64,000 nt of DNA from Rubritalea squalenifaciens DSM 18772. GTDB taxonomy: Bacteria; Verrucomicrobiota; Verrucomicrobiia; Verrucomicrobiales; Akkermansiaceae. Numbering within the stretch: position 1 is the stretch's first letter; every line of letters starts with the position of its first letter. A program made the translations under genes and the position numbers. Positions 36,907-46,030 of the stretch are shown here, in pieces. A model generated the notes under the pieces. It was not told the origin of the DNA. It did not search any database and saw only the letters and a list, made by a program, of their open reading frames with translations. The stretch covers positions 868,001-932,000 of the forward strand of contig NZ_FQYR01000003.1 of assembly GCF_900141815.1 (NCBI RefSeq). The letters are read 5' to 3'.

Positions 36907-38466
36907 TTATTTATAAATCATCGCATTTTTGTTCATCAATGAGCGCACATCTCCTTCTGATATCGCCCCTTGAAATATGTATAATTCATCGATCGAAAAC
37001 ATCGTGTCACTGACATCACCGATACCGGACTCTGTAGCGTGAGAAAGCCCTGCACCGATAACCAAGGGCGCAATTGGGTAAGTATCTATTGGAGCGAGCC
37101 CATTATCGGCTAGTTTCGATGTGTTCTGCATCTTGACCCTGACCCGCTCGCCATCGACATACATTCTAACATTCGGGTTCTTTGTATCTATATCGCCGCC
37201 CTCATAGACAGCGGCTATATGATGCCATTTGCCATCATTTACCTTTGACTCCTTAGCATAGTACCTAAGCCCGCCGAAACTGAATGCAGGACATATGCCA
37301 TATCTACCTGTAGCGCTTAATGCTAAGGTACATTTTAGATTCGCTTTTTCGTTAAATTTAAGCTGCGTCCCCCACCCACAAATGCTGATCTTCTTTTGAT
37401 GATTTTCAAGGACCTTGACCCAACACACAATGCTGCGAGGCTCCGATCCCCGGATACCTTTCCAGTTAGTTTCTAGAAAGCCGGCATCACGTCCTACCTC
37501 GAGGCTGGAACCATAAACACCAGTTCTGAATTCCCCATCTGCATCACCTCCCGAAGTCACTCTAGCTTCTATATCCTGTGCATTGGGGATGTTACCAGCT
37601 ACGCCCAGGTTCTTATCAAATGACCATTTGTAATGCGGTAGTGACTGAGGCATTTCATCAGGGTATTCCCCCTCAGAAAGCGGCCTCGAATCAAGTTTAC
37701 CAACACTGGTGATCACTAAAGCTTCACCTGCGTGGATCTGCTTTACCTCTCTGGACCCCCTCTTGCTAGTAACCTGGACCTCACCAGTAAAGACATGTAC
37801 CTCATCAAAATCATCAGGGTCGGAATACACACCAAACCCAGTACCTAGATCCAAGGCGGTAACCTCCTCCGTATCGACAGAGAACCCTTTGACGCCTGCT
37901 GGTACAGTAAATCGAGCCCGGCCACGATTCAGATAGACGATATTATCATCGCGCAATGTAAGATCAATCGGCGCATAGGCTATCGATTTTACACCTGAAG
38001 CAAACTGCATCTCCACCACCCCCTGCTTGAGGACGAGTCTTGACCCCTTTTTCAGAACCGCACTGCCACTGTCAGCTTCATCTCCATCATGGCTCACCTC
38101 ATATACCGCTCCAGGGGAGACATTAAAATTCGCTACCAGCCCACGGTCATCATTCACTCTGTCGATAAACCACAGGATTCCGGAGCCTAGGATAGCAAAC
38201 AAAACAGCGATGCTCGCAGCAACGGATAAGGCTTTGAATCTTTGCCTCTTCACCAGTCGGTCTATTGGTATCACACGACTACCTACGGATGTCTCTACCA
38301 TATCATAATGCAACTCCAGTACATTATGAAGACGCACATGTTGAAGATAAGAGTCTCTCACAGCCTGATCGCTCGCCAACACACCTTCCAGTGCCGCTAG
38401 CTCATCGGCCCTCAAGTCACTATCAAACATACGCTGCACCAATACCTCAATTTCCCGCTCAGTCAT
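36907..38466 (-). CDS. FecR-domain membrane protein fused to a LamG-like domain
   Basis: 519 residues. N-terminal cytosolic helical part (about 1-75) followed by one transmembrane helix (about 78-101: ALSVAASIAVLFAILGSGIL), then a FecR domain (about 130-245; RFTVPAGVKGFSVDTEEVTALDLGTGFGVY and VHVFTGEVQV) and a C-terminal LamG/concanavalin-like jelly roll (about 280-515; RSIVCWVKVLENHQ, WHHIAAVYEGGDI, IDELYIFQGAIS). FecR proteins are transmembrane anti-sigma regulators. The gene overlaps the ECF sigma gene by 4 bases (ATGA-type coupling), so it is very probably its partner; the LamG part could sense a glycan outside the membrane. Confidence 0.9.
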   Translation of the reverse strand: MTEREIEVLVQRMFDSDLRADELAALEGVLASDQAVRDSYLQHVRLHNVLELHYDMVETSVGSRVIPIDRLVKRQRFKALSVAASIAVLFAILGSGILWFIDRVNDDRGLVANFNVSPGAVYEVSHDGDEADSGSAVLKKGSRLVLKQGVVEMQFASGVKSIAYAPIDLTLRDDNIVYLNRGRARFTVPAGVKGFSVDTEEVTALDLGTGFGVYSDPDDFDEVHVFTGEVQVTSKRGSREVKQIHAGEALVITSVGKLDSRPLSEGEYPDEMPQSLPHYKWSFDKNLGVAGNIPNAQDIEARVTSGGDADGEFRTGVYGSSLEVGRDAGFLETNWKGIRGSEPRSIVCWVKVLENHQKKISICGWGTQLKFNEKANLKCTLALSATGRYGICPAFSFGGLRYYAKESKVNDGKWHHIAAVYEGGDIDTKNPNVRMYVDGERVRVKMQNTSKLADNGLAPIDTYPIAPLVIGAGLSHATESGIGDVSDTMFSIDELYIFQGAISEGDVRSLMNKNAMIYK

Positions 38467-38999
38467 TGTGCACCTCCGTTCACCATTTTTGACTCAATGC
38501 ATTGTCTGAGAACATTGCGTATTCTGTACAGAGAAACGCGAACAGAAGCTGCAGTCCTACCGACACTATCCGCATAACTTTCCAAGCCCTGATGGGAATC
38601 ATACCTGTGCTTCACCAAATCTTTATCGCTATCAGTCAGGCGACCCAAGCAATCCTTCAGAGCATCAAGCCTGTGATCCTCCGATTCCCCCGAACCTGCC
38701 AACTCTTCAGAAAAGGAATCTAACAACTCTAGACTCAGGAACTTTTTTCCCTCCTTTTCGAGCCTTCTACGCCAGTTAAAAACCTCATACCTGGCAACAG
38801 AGAATGCCCAAGCTTTAAAATTGGTACCTGACTTATAAGATCCTCGCTTCTCCCACAGGACCAGGTTCACATCCTGAAGCACATCCGAAACATTCGATGA
38901 ACCAGGCATCAACGAGACAATATAAGCCCTAATCAAGACTTGGTATCTCGTAAGCAGAGAAATGAATTCTCCAGTATTATCTGTTGAAGATGACCTCAT
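38463..38999 (-). CDS. ECF-type RNA polymerase sigma factor
   Basis: 178 residues with sigma-70 region 2 (about 15-85; VSDVLQDVNLVLWEKRGSY, FKAWAFSVARYEVFNWRRR) and region 4 (about 115-170; LTDSDKDLVKHRYD, VGRTAASVRVSLYRIRNVLRQCI). It matches the Rhodopirellula/Verrucomicrobium family of ECF sigma factors that precede FecR/LamG genes. Translationally coupled to the FecR-LamG gene, which likely holds it inactive until an external signal arrives. Its own promoter region of 178 bases up to tRNA-Asn shows no clear hexamers. Confidence 0.92.
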   Translation of the reverse strand: MRSSSTDNTGEFISLLTRYQVLIRAYIVSLMPGSSNVSDVLQDVNLVLWEKRGSYKSGTNFKAWAFSVARYEVFNWRRRLEKEGKKFLSLELLDSFSEELAGSGESEDHRLDALKDCLGRLTDSDKDLVKHRYDSHQGLESYADSVGRTAASVRVSLYRIRNVLRQCIESKMVNGGAQ

Positions 39000-39136
39000 T
39001 ATTTTACTTCTACTTCTTATACGTTGAGCACTCCCGGAACGTTATTTTGAAAATTAAGAAATAAATGGGACGCCACATATTGCCCTGAGACATCAAGCAT
39101 CATCCAAGGAGGTCTTGAACGTTCAGTCGACACAAC

Positions 39137-39174
39137 AAAGGAAAGGCCTCAACCCTGGATTGGATTGAGGCCTT
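39137..39174 (-). terminator. Hairpin downstream of tRNA-Asn
   Basis: AAGGCCTCAA (39143-39152) and TTGAGGCCTT (39165-39174) form a perfect 10-bp stem with a 12-base loop; on the minus strand it is followed by TCCTTTG, so the T-run is weak. Confidence 0.55.
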
Positions 39175-39176
39175 AT

Positions 39177-39251
39177 TGGCTCCGGCACTTGGATTCGAAC
39201 CAAGGACCTAGTGATTAACAGTCACCCGCTCTACCGCTGAGCTATGCCGGA
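39177..39251 (-). tRNA. tRNA-Asn (GTT)
   Basis: Cloverleaf reads 5' TCCGGCA acceptor, GCTC D-stem, anticodon loop CTGTTAA with GTT, T-loop TTCGAAT, and TGCCGGA 3' acceptor, then G and an encoded CCA at 39177-39179. Seventy-five bases including CCA. Confidence 0.97.
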
Positions 39252-39353
39252 TTTTCTTGTTGTCTCTGAGTGGCTAACCCCTCGCGACGGGCGGGAACAT
39301 GCTCAGATTTCCGGATAATGGCAAGGAAAAAAGGGTATAAAAATGCATCTTTT

Positions 39354-39740
39354 TTACGGCGCCGTCATCACCACAGCATTCGCCGCTGCGTAATGCTTTG
39401 CATGCGTGAGACTTATTTTAATAACAGTGATATTATGCTTTTCCGAAAAAGTTTTGCCGGCACCGCTCAAAACGATGCCAGGCTCACCACTAGCGGCACG
39501 AATAATTTCCATATCGAGCCAACTTAGCTCTTTTCCGATGCCTGTACCGAATGCTTTTGCCACGGCTTCCTTCACTGCGAAGCGTGCCGCGTAGTGCAAA
39601 TACGGTCTTTTTTGGGATTCGCAGTAGGCCCGCTCCCCCTCCGTGAAGATACGATGGGTGAACTTGTCTCCGAATTCATCGATCGAGGAGGCAATTCTCT
39701 CCACCTCCACGACATCGATACCAATTCCAAAAAGGTGCAT
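39354..39740 (-). CDS. acpS: Holo-[acyl-carrier-protein] synthase
   Basis: 128 residues, normal for AcpS, which transfers 4'-phosphopantetheine from CoA to apo-ACP. The Mg-binding Asp is in GIGIDVVEVERI near residue 8; the second signature RFAVKEAVAKAFGTGIG near 54 holds the metal Glu. The C-terminal SLTHAKHYAAANAVV block is typical. It follows pdxJ by 5 bases, the common pdxJ-acpS order, and is the last gene of the minus-strand series. Confidence 0.96.
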   Translation of the reverse strand: MHLFGIGIDVVEVERIASSIDEFGDKFTHRIFTEGERAYCESQKRPYLHYAARFAVKEAVAKAFGTGIGKELSWLDMEIIRAASGEPGIVLSGAGKTFSEKHNITVIKISLTHAKHYAAANAVVMTAP

Positions 39741-39745
39741 ATGGA

Positions 39746-40492
39746 TTAGCCGCGGTATTGGTTCATCAGTTCACGCATTTCCGCCACAGCCTGCTTAAGA
39801 CCTACGCGCACTGAACGAGCAATGATGGAGTGTCCGATATTGAATTCCACAAGGTGCGGAACATCGTAGAGATCCTTGATATTGTCGTAGTTGATCCCGT
39901 GACCAGCATTCACCTGAAGGCCCAATTCATGGCCTTTGATGGAGGCTAGTTTGAGGCGCTCGATCTCAGGCAGTCTATCCTCACCAAATGCATTGGCAAA
40001 GCAACCTGTGTGAAGCTCGATCATTTCCGCACCGATTTTAGCGGAAGCCTCAACTTGATCCACCTCGGGATCGATGAACATGCTGATTTTAATGCCAGCA
40101 GCCTGAAGCTCCTGAACGGTGAGTTTGAGTTCATCGAATAGGCCGGCGACATCAAGCCCCCCCTCCGTGGTTACTTCTTCCCTAGTCTCAGGAACGAGAC
40201 AGACATACTCAGGCTTAAGCTTGAGAGCGATGTCGATCATCTCACGGGTATTTCCCATTTCAAAATTGAGTGGCAGGTCACAGACGTCACGTACCGCATA
40301 GGCATCGGCCTCCTGCATGTGTCTACGGTCTCCCCTTACGTGAATAGTAATCGAGTCCGCACCGCCAGCTTTGGCATCCTCAGCAGCATCTACTGGGCTA
40401 GGTTCAGCGTTCGGGGAATCTGGCAACAAGGCGTAACGCGCCTGACGAAGTGTCGCCACGTGGTCAATATTAACTCCAAGAAGTAAGCTCAT
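39746..40492 (-). CDS. pdxJ: Pyridoxine 5'-phosphate synthase
   Basis: 248 residues, standard length. PdxJ condenses 1-deoxy-D-xylulose-5-phosphate with 3-amino-2-oxopropyl phosphate to pyridoxine-5-phosphate. Motifs: LLGVNIDHVATLRQAR at the N-terminus, SITIHVRGDRRHMQ near residue 47, NFEMGNTREMIDIAL near 75, FIDPEVDQVEASAK near 140, ELHTGCFANAF near 160 and VNAGHGINYDNI near 195. Its presence implies the DXP-dependent vitamin B6 route. Directly followed by acpS. Confidence 0.97.
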   Translation of the reverse strand: MSLLLGVNIDHVATLRQARYALLPDSPNAEPSPVDAAEDAKAGGADSITIHVRGDRRHMQEADAYAVRDVCDLPLNFEMGNTREMIDIALKLKPEYVCLVPETREEVTTEGGLDVAGLFDELKLTVQELQAAGIKISMFIDPEVDQVEASAKIGAEMIELHTGCFANAFGEDRLPEIERLKLASIKGHELGLQVNAGHGINYDNIKDLYDVPHLVEFNIGHSIIARSVRVGLKQAVAEMRELMNQYRG

Positions 40493-40525
40493 TTCCAGAA
40501 CTTATGCCCTAGCACTTGCTGAGTG

Positions 40526-41149
40526 TCAAAACCCACCACAGAAATTCTGCCTGCCTTTCCAACACCCAACAATACCCCAGACCACGACAGCCAGTATTGT
40601 TCCACTGATCAGATCCCAAGCGTAGTGCTGGCGAAGTGCGATGGTGGACCAGAATATGGCCAACACCCAGAGCCATGTCAGCACTTTCACCACTACCGGA
40701 TAACGTTTCGAAGCACTGATCGCGATGCCCGCAATGATGGATAAAGAGGCGTGTAATGAAGGGAATGCATTCCTGGGACGATCCAGAAATGCCAGCCACT
40801 CATAGACTACGGGCGTATCCATACCCTCTAAAACATCTCTGGATACACCGCTTGGGAAGAACAAGAAAACCATGTGGGAAACCAAGGTTACCCAACCAAT
40901 GGTCAGCAGATAGCGCAGATAGACTGGCCTTTCTACACCGAGACCCGTCCAGCCCAGCAAGGGATACAAAGAGAGATAAACCCAGACTGAGTAAAAATTG
41001 ACTGCAATGGCTTGATCAAAAGCCGTCGGCTGGACCCAGATGACCTCACGAATCGTGACCTGCTGGAGTAAGGCATATGGGGCAATGATCCAAATGACCA
41101 ACAAAGCTCCCGAATACACTCTTCGTAATATGGTGTACCGAGTCTCCAT
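40526..41149 (-). CDS. PAP2-family membrane phosphatase (AUR1-like subgroup)
   Basis: 207 residues from ATG 41149 (a GTG directly before it is the alternative). Six hydrophobic segments. The PAP2 phosphatase signature is visible as RPRNAFPSLHAS near residue 125 and LRQHYAWDLISG near 175, supplying the catalytic His pair; the first KxxxxxxRP motif is reduced to FLDRPRN. The pattern resembles the inositol-phosphorylceramide-synthase-like (AUR1) branch. Likely hydrolyses or transfers lipid phosphates (undecaprenyl or phosphatidate type) in the membrane. It is 11 bases after a DUF3592 gene and 33 bases before pdxJ. Confidence 0.82.
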   Translation of the reverse strand: METRYTILRRVYSGALLVIWIIAPYALLQQVTIREVIWVQPTAFDQAIAVNFYSVWVYLSLYPLLGWTGLGVERPVYLRYLLTIGWVTLVSHMVFLFFPSGVSRDVLEGMDTPVVYEWLAFLDRPRNAFPSLHASLSIIAGIAISASKRYPVVVKVLTWLWVLAIFWSTIALRQHYAWDLISGTILAVVVWGIVGCWKGRQNFCGGF

Positions 41150-41163
41150 CACTAGTCTTTCTA

Positions 41164-41685
41164 TCAGGATTTTGGTGAGAGCTTAAGTAAATTTTTCAAA
41201 GCACCAAAGATCATGCCCAGTCCCCCTACGACAAAGAGCATCGGGAACCACGCGCTATAGCCCGCTGCTTTACTATCGTGATCCAAGATAGCTTCATCAG
41301 GCTTCTGTGGATTCACGTAACACTCTTGTTTGGTATCAAGGGGATATTCATCGATAAGCGCCTGCACGTTTTCCTTGTCCCCTGTCCACTTCTGGCCCCG
41401 AGGCTTGTACTTTTCCCCGATGTAATCCTTACCCTCAAACTCATAGGTATAGGCAACTGCCCACTGAAACTCGATGCCTAGACTGTCCACAGACCTCTCC
41501 ACGGCCTCTGAACGGATCACATAACAAGGTGCTTTACTCCAATGTCTGGTGTCACTGGCATGCTGGAAACTACGTACCATCAGCCAGGTGAACAAGCCTC
41601 CGATCAGAACCAAAAAAAGACCAATGCACATCAAATAGATAGCACCAGCCTTGTTTTTACCTTTCGCTTTTTGAGTTGCGGCCAT
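41164..41685 (-). CDS. DUF3592 domain membrane protein
   Basis: 173 residues with one hydrophobic helix near the N-terminus (about 15-37) and one near the C-terminus (about 143-163); the region between shows the DUF3592 pattern: HWSKAPCYVIRSEAVERS, YTYEFEGKDYIGEKY, YPLDTKQECYVNPQKPDEAIL. The family consists of small two-helix membrane proteins of unknown role. It sits between rbfA and the PAP2 gene in the same direction. Confidence 0.82.
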   Translation of the reverse strand: MAATQKAKGKNKAGAIYLMCIGLFLVLIGGLFTWLMVRSFQHASDTRHWSKAPCYVIRSEAVERSVDSLGIEFQWAVAYTYEFEGKDYIGEKYKPRGQKWTGDKENVQALIDEYPLDTKQECYVNPQKPDEAILDHDSKAAGYSAWFPMLFVVGGLGMIFGALKNLLKLSPKS

Positions 41686-41735
41686 CCCGTGAGCTCCGTG
41701 GTCGTAACTTGCTAGAAAGAAAAGCCTAAGAGGAG

Positions 41736-42098
41736 TTAATCCTCTTCGTCCACCTCAGGTGCCGTAGGAAGCTTATCCACCTCCTCAAGGAGATTGATAA
41801 CATCCACACCTCTCTGGGCAGAGCTGTCTTCACGGAATGTGAGTACTGGCGTGCAGCGCAGAGTGACCCGCTTCGCTACACGAGACTGAATGGGGCCCTT
41901 GCTGGCATTCAATTTATCAAGAACCGGCTGAGCTGATCCGCCCAACACACTCACGAAGACTTTCCCCTCTCTCAGGTCATCAGTGATCTCAACATCACTA
42001 ATGGTAACTAACACATTTTTAAATTCGAAATCACGCTGCACCACGGTGCTGATTTCTCGTTTCATCAATTCGTTGATTCGATCTAGACGCTGAGACAT
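41736..42098 (-). CDS. rbfA: Ribosome-binding factor A
   Basis: 120 residues. RbfA helps mature the 5' end of 16S rRNA in the 30S subunit. Typical marks are SQRLDRINELMKREIS at the N-terminus, VTISDVEITDDLREGKVFVSVLGG near residue 30-55 (here broken into blocks), and CTPVLTFREDSSAQRGVDVINLLE near the end. Separated from infB by 86 bases containing a strong terminator-like hairpin, so it may be expressed partly on its own. Confidence 0.95.
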   Translation of the reverse strand: MSQRLDRINELMKREISTVVQRDFEFKNVLVTISDVEITDDLREGKVFVSVLGGSAQPVLDKLNASKGPIQSRVAKRVTLRCTPVLTFREDSSAQRGVDVINLLEEVDKLPTAPEVDEED

Positions 42099-42117
42099 AA
42101 TGTTCGTTCAGTTTAAG

Positions 42118-42163
42118 ACTAAAAATGCTGTGACGGCAGATGATACTACCAGTCACAGCATTT
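42118..42163 (-). terminator. Terminator or attenuator between infB and rbfA
   Basis: Perfect 12-bp inverted repeat AAATGCTGTGAC (42123-42134) / GTCACAGCATTT (42152-42163) with a 17-base loop; on the minus strand the stem ends in a TTTTT run. It begins 22 bases after the infB stop and ends 20 bases before rbfA. Confidence 0.8.
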
Positions 42164-42184
42164 GCAAAATGGTTGTGACTACAA

Positions 42185-44308
42185 TTAGAGAGTCTGTTCG
42201 ATTTTCTCGAGGTTGTAGCACTCGATGATGTCGCCTTCTTCGTAATCGTTGAAGTCGCCGAGACGGATACCACACTCGATACCTGTCTTGACCTCCTGCA
42301 CTTCATCCTGGAAGCGGCGGAGAGTAGACATCTTGCCATCGAATACTGGTGTACCATCGCGAAGTACGCGGGCGTGCGCCTTGCGGGTAACCTTACCGTC
42401 TTTGATAAGACAGCCGGCAGCCTTGCCTTTGTTCACCTTGAAGACCTGCTTCACTTCAGCGTGACCAATGATGGTCTCACGAAGTTCTGGTTCAAGGAGA
42501 CCAAGCATTGCATCCTTAACGGTATCAATCAGTTCATAGACGATGGAGTAGAGCTTAATCTCTACACCTTCACGCTTGGCAGCCTGAACCGCCTTACCTT
42601 CTACCTTGGTATTGAAGCCGATTACGGTGGCATCAGCAGAGCTGGCAAGAAGGATGTCTGATTCTGTAATAGCCCCTGCAGCTGCGTGGATGAACTTCGC
42701 CTCGACCTTGTCGGACTCGATTTCATCAATCGCGCCTGTGATGGCGCCAACAGAGCCCTGAACATCAGTCTTAAGAATCAACTGTAGCTTAGCCTTCTGC
42801 TCACCACCTTTAGCGAGAGCCAGGATATCCTCCATACGGCTCTTTGCTGGAGTAGCAAGACGTTGCTGGCGACGCTCAGATTGACGCTCATCAGAGAGCT
42901 TTTTAGCTGCGCGCTCGTTCTCCATTTCAACGAGTTCATCACCAACGTTTGGCAATTCACTGAAGCCTAGAATTTCAACTGGCATACCAGGGCCCGCCTC
43001 TTTAATGCGCTTACCCTTGTCATCCAGCATGGATTTGATCTTGCCTGAGAATGGTCCGCAAATGAATGCCGTTCCATTCTTCAGTGTGCCTGTCTGTACA
43101 ATCACAGACGCAGTAGGACCTTTGCCTGCTTGGATGCTGGCCTCGATGATGGACGCACGTGCGTTCGCTTTCGGGTTAGCACGAAGCTCAAGAACTTCAG
43201 CCTGAAGACCCATCAATTCGATAAGCTCATCCATACCTTGACCTGTATGCGCGGAAACCTCCACACATTCAGTGTCGCCACCAAACTCAGTTGGTGTCAG
43301 GTCGTGCTCCATGAGCTGGGTCTTAGCCCTCATCGGATCAGCCCCTTCACGGTCACACTTGTTGATTGCTACGATAATGGTCTTACCTGCAGCCTTGGCG
43401 TGATTGATAGCCTCCACTGTCTGCGGCATGATGCCATCATCAGCAGCAACTACCAGAACGACGATGTCGGTAATATCCGCACCACGCGCACGCATCTGTG
43501 AGAAGATGGCGTGGCCTGGAGTATCCAGGAAAGTAATAGGACGGCCTTCATTGTCAGTCACACTGTAGGCGCCGATGTGCTGGGTAATCCCCCCAGCCTC
43601 ACCTTTGGCTACGCGAGCCTCACGGATGTAGTCCAGTAGAGAGGTCTTACCATGGTCAACGTGACCCATGAAAGTGATAATCGGAGCACGAAGCTCGAGC
43701 TTATCCTCCGGAGTATCTTCCTCAGGCTCTGGCTCTTCGAATACTTCTTCCACCTTGTGAACACCAGCACCCTTCTCACGCTTTTCACGCTCAAAGGAGA
43801 ATCCGTGGGTTTCACAAAGTTTCTCGGCCACTTCAGGCTCGATGGCCTGATGTGGAGCCACGAAAACTTCGAGTTTGATGAGGTCTGCCATCAATTGGAA
43901 GGCCTTGAGTCCCATCAGTTCGGCCAGTTCACTGACGACGATTGGCGGTTTGAGGAAGATAACCTTGTCACTGCTGGGTTCAGCCTTTTGCTCTGCAGCT
44001 TTGGTTGGCTTCTTCTCTGCACTTGGCTTCGGCGTAGCAAATTCAGGATCGTCCTTGGATTCGCTCAGCTTGGAAATACTTGGCAACAGCTCTTTGGCAG
44101 AAGCTTTTCCCTTTTTAATTTGGGAAGTCTTCTTCTTTCCGTCTTCTTGGAAAATATCTAACGCCTCAGCCTTCTTATCGCTGAGCGTTTTATTTTTAGC
44201 CGCTTCATCGCGCTGCCTTTCGCGACGGGATTTCTTCTTGGAAGAACCGTCGTCGAGCAGGTCGAGAACCTCTTTTTTCTTTTTATTGCTGTCTTTCTGA
44301 TCAGCCAT
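42185..44308 (-). CDS. infB: Translation initiation factor IF-2
   Basis: 707 residues. The GTPase places initiator tRNA on the 30S subunit. A charged, Lys/Ser/Glu-rich N-terminal part (about 1-110) is short relative to E. coli IF2; the IF2-N subdomain ([18 protein letters not shown]) follows at about 120. The G domain has GHVDHGKT at 215-222, DTPGH and NKCD, and domains II-IV follow to the end, with [13 protein letters not shown] and [14 protein letters not shown] visible. Lies 73 bases after nusA. Confidence 0.97.
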   Translation of the reverse strand: MADQKDSNKKKKEVLDLLDDGSSKKKSRRERQRDEAAKNKTLSDKKAEALDIFQEDGKKKTSQIKKGKASAKELLPSISKLSESKDDPEFATPKPSAEKKPTKAAEQKAEPSSDKVIFLKPPIVVSELAELMGLKAFQLMADLIKLEVFVAPHQAIEPEVAEKLCETHGFSFEREKREKGAGVHKVEEVFEEPEPEEDTPEDKLELRAPIITFMGHVDHGKTSLLDYIREARVAKGEAGGITQHIGAYSVTDNEGRPITFLDTPGHAIFSQMRARGADITDIVVLVVAADDGIMPQTVEAINHAKAAGKTIIVAINKCDREGADPMRAKTQLMEHDLTPTEFGGDTECVEVSAHTGQGMDELIELMGLQAEVLELRANPKANARASIIEASIQAGKGPTASVIVQTGTLKNGTAFICGPFSGKIKSMLDDKGKRIKEAGPGMPVEILGFSELPNVGDELVEMENERAAKKLSDERQSERRQQRLATPAKSRMEDILALAKGGEQKAKLQLILKTDVQGSVGAITGAIDEIESDKVEAKFIHAAAGAITESDILLASSADATVIGFNTKVEGKAVQAAKREGVEIKLYSIVYELIDTVKDAMLGLLEPELRETIIGHAEVKQVFKVNKGKAAGCLIKDGKVTRKAHARVLRDGTPVFDGKMSTLRRFQDEVQEVKTGIECGIRLGDFNDYEEGDIIECYNLEKIEQTL

Positions 44309-44338
44309 TGAGCTGTATAGTCTTATGTTTATTTTACC

Positions 44339-44373
44339 GAAAACGATGTGTGTTATTTAGGCAAATCGTTTTC
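44339..44373 (-). promoter_or_regulatory. Inverted repeat between nusA and infB
   Basis: GAAAACGAT (44339-44347) and ATCGTTTTC (44365-44373) form a perfect 9-bp stem with a 17-base loop in the 73-base nusA-infB spacer. No T-run follows on the minus strand, so an RNA-processing or stability hairpin is more likely than a terminator. Confidence 0.45.
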
Positions 44374-44381
44374 TCTTTGGT

Positions 44382-45650
44382 TTAGGCATTAGCGTCTTGC
44401 TTAGCCTGAACCTTGTTCAGAATATCTTGGGCTTCCTCATCAGATACGCCCACTGCCTGAGCAATGTATTCCGCTGGCATTTGAAGGATCATCTCGGCAT
44501 TGATACCGCCGGCACGGAAAAGCTTGTCGGCAGTTTCTTCGTCGAGGCCGACTTCATCAGCCAATGAGTGAGAAGCATCGGAAATCTTGGCTTCAAACTG
44601 CTCGTGCTTGCTCTCATCCTTGCGGACCTGGACATCCCAACCGAGGAGACGTGAGGTAAGACGGGCATTCTGACCTCGGCGACCAATGGCCTTGCTCAGT
44701 TCTTCTTCATCCACAGTGACGTGGACCACCTTGTTCTCTTCGTCAAGAGTGACGGAACGAAGGTTTGCTGGCTTGAGGGCATCATGCACAAACTTGGACG
44801 GATCATCGCTCCAGCGGATAATATCCACCTTCTCATTATTAAGTTCACGTACAATGTTCTTCACTCGTGCTCCACGGAGACCTACACAGGCACCGACAGG
44901 ATCCACGTTTTCATCAGCACTCCAGACAGCGACCTTGGTACGGTACCCGGCTTCACGTGCAATACCGCGGATTTCCACAGTACGGTCGGAGATTTCACTG
45001 ACTTCAGCCTCGAAGAGACGGCGAACGAAGTTTGGATGGCTACGGGAGAGAATGATCTCAGGTCCGCGCTGGTCGTTTTCCACAGCTACTACGTAGGCGC
45101 GGATACGATCACCGATATTGTATTCCTCGGTCACTACACGCTCACGAGAAGACATCTTGCCCTCGAACTTACCAAGATCGATCCAGACATCGCTCTTTTC
45201 GAAGCGACGTACGGTACCACTGACGATATCGCCAGCACGATCCTTGAATTCCTCGTAAATCATTTCCTTCTCAGCCTGACGCAAACGCTGCATCATTGTC
45301 TGCTTGGCTGTCTGCACGGCGATACGTCCGAAGTTTTTCGGAGTCACGTTGAACTCGATGGTTTCACCTGGCTCGATCTCTGCCTTGCTCTTTCTGGCTA
45401 GAGAAAGTGGAACTTCGTTCCATTTATCCCTGTACTCTTCGTCTTCCACTACAGTGAGAGTAGCGTAGATTGTCGTATCAGCCTTCTTAGTGTCCACAGA
45501 CGCACGAAGCACCTCGATCTTATCAGCACCAGCTACCATCTTTCGGTAGGCGGAGAGAAAGGCATACTGGAGCGCGGCAACCACCTTGTCTCGGTCGATG
45601 CCCTTTTCTTTCTCGTAATAGTCAATGAGTGCGACGATGTCGTTTGTCAT
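44382..45650 (-). CDS. nusA: Transcription termination/antitermination factor NusA
   Basis: 422 residues. N-terminal RNAP-binding domain (about 1-130: ALIDYYEKEKGIDRDKVVAAL), S1 domain (about 135-200: GDIVSGTVRRFEKSDVWIDLG), KH1 and KH2 (about 230-345: DPVGACVGLRGARVKNIVREL and LSKAIGRRGQNARLTSRLLG), and a single C-terminal helix-hairpin-helix (about 365-418). The second acidic repeat of E. coli NusA is absent. The gene heads the infB-rbfA series; rimP, usually directly upstream, is not here. Confidence 0.97.
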   Translation of the reverse strand: MTNDIVALIDYYEKEKGIDRDKVVAALQYAFLSAYRKMVAGADKIEVLRASVDTKKADTTIYATLTVVEDEEYRDKWNEVPLSLARKSKAEIEPGETIEFNVTPKNFGRIAVQTAKQTMMQRLRQAEKEMIYEEFKDRAGDIVSGTVRRFEKSDVWIDLGKFEGKMSSRERVVTEEYNIGDRIRAYVVAVENDQRGPEIILSRSHPNFVRRLFEAEVSEISDRTVEIRGIAREAGYRTKVAVWSADENVDPVGACVGLRGARVKNIVRELNNEKVDIIRWSDDPSKFVHDALKPANLRSVTLDEENKVVHVTVDEEELSKAIGRRGQNARLTSRLLGWDVQVRKDESKHEQFEAKISDASHSLADEVGLDEETADKLFRAGGINAEMILQMPAEYIAQAVGVSDEEAQDILNKVQAKQDANA

Positions 45651-46030
45651 AGGTCTGAAAATCTCTGAAAATGTTACTATGTAATCGACTCATCCAGATA
45701 CACAAAAGAGTGGGTCAAAAAACCCACCCCTTCCTTGCGGCCAGAGTTGTCTTGCGGACTCATTAACACAATCCAGCAGCTATGCAAGTACAATCTCCCC
45801 TTGCTCAGCCACTTCTAGACCCGTTTCGTCGTCGCTTCATAGTAACCAAAACAAATAAACCCCTCCTGAAAATTAAGACTTATTTACAAAGAATTGGATT
45901 TCAGTCGACTAGACAACTCACAAGATTACACCCGGAGAAAAAGATGAAAAAATCTCAAAAAGTTTCTTGCGTTCACCCCAAATTCGACCTACCTCTCTGC
46001 CCGCCGCGAGGCACCTAATCACCAACGAAT
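45651..46030. other. Intergenic region between nusA and tRNA-Lys
   Basis: 380 bases without a convincing gene. It contains a small hairpin GTGGGT (45710-45715) / ACCCAC (45722-45727) with an A-rich loop, about 60 bases upstream of nusA, which could sit in the nusA leader. A 78-codon plus-strand frame (45782-46018) has no family character and runs almost into tRNA-Lys, so I do not call it. A TTGCGT/TACCTC hexamer pair spaced 17 bases near 45967-45995 could be the tRNA promoter, but it is weak. Confidence 0.5.

Noticed and set aside
44721-45401. 226-codon plus-strand frame antisense to nusA
   Set aside because: Complement of conserved NusA S1/KH coding sequence, no recognisable domain.
45782-46018. 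78-codon frame upstream of tRNA-Lys
   Set aside because: No Shine-Dalgarno, no family character, and it runs up to the tRNA promoter area.
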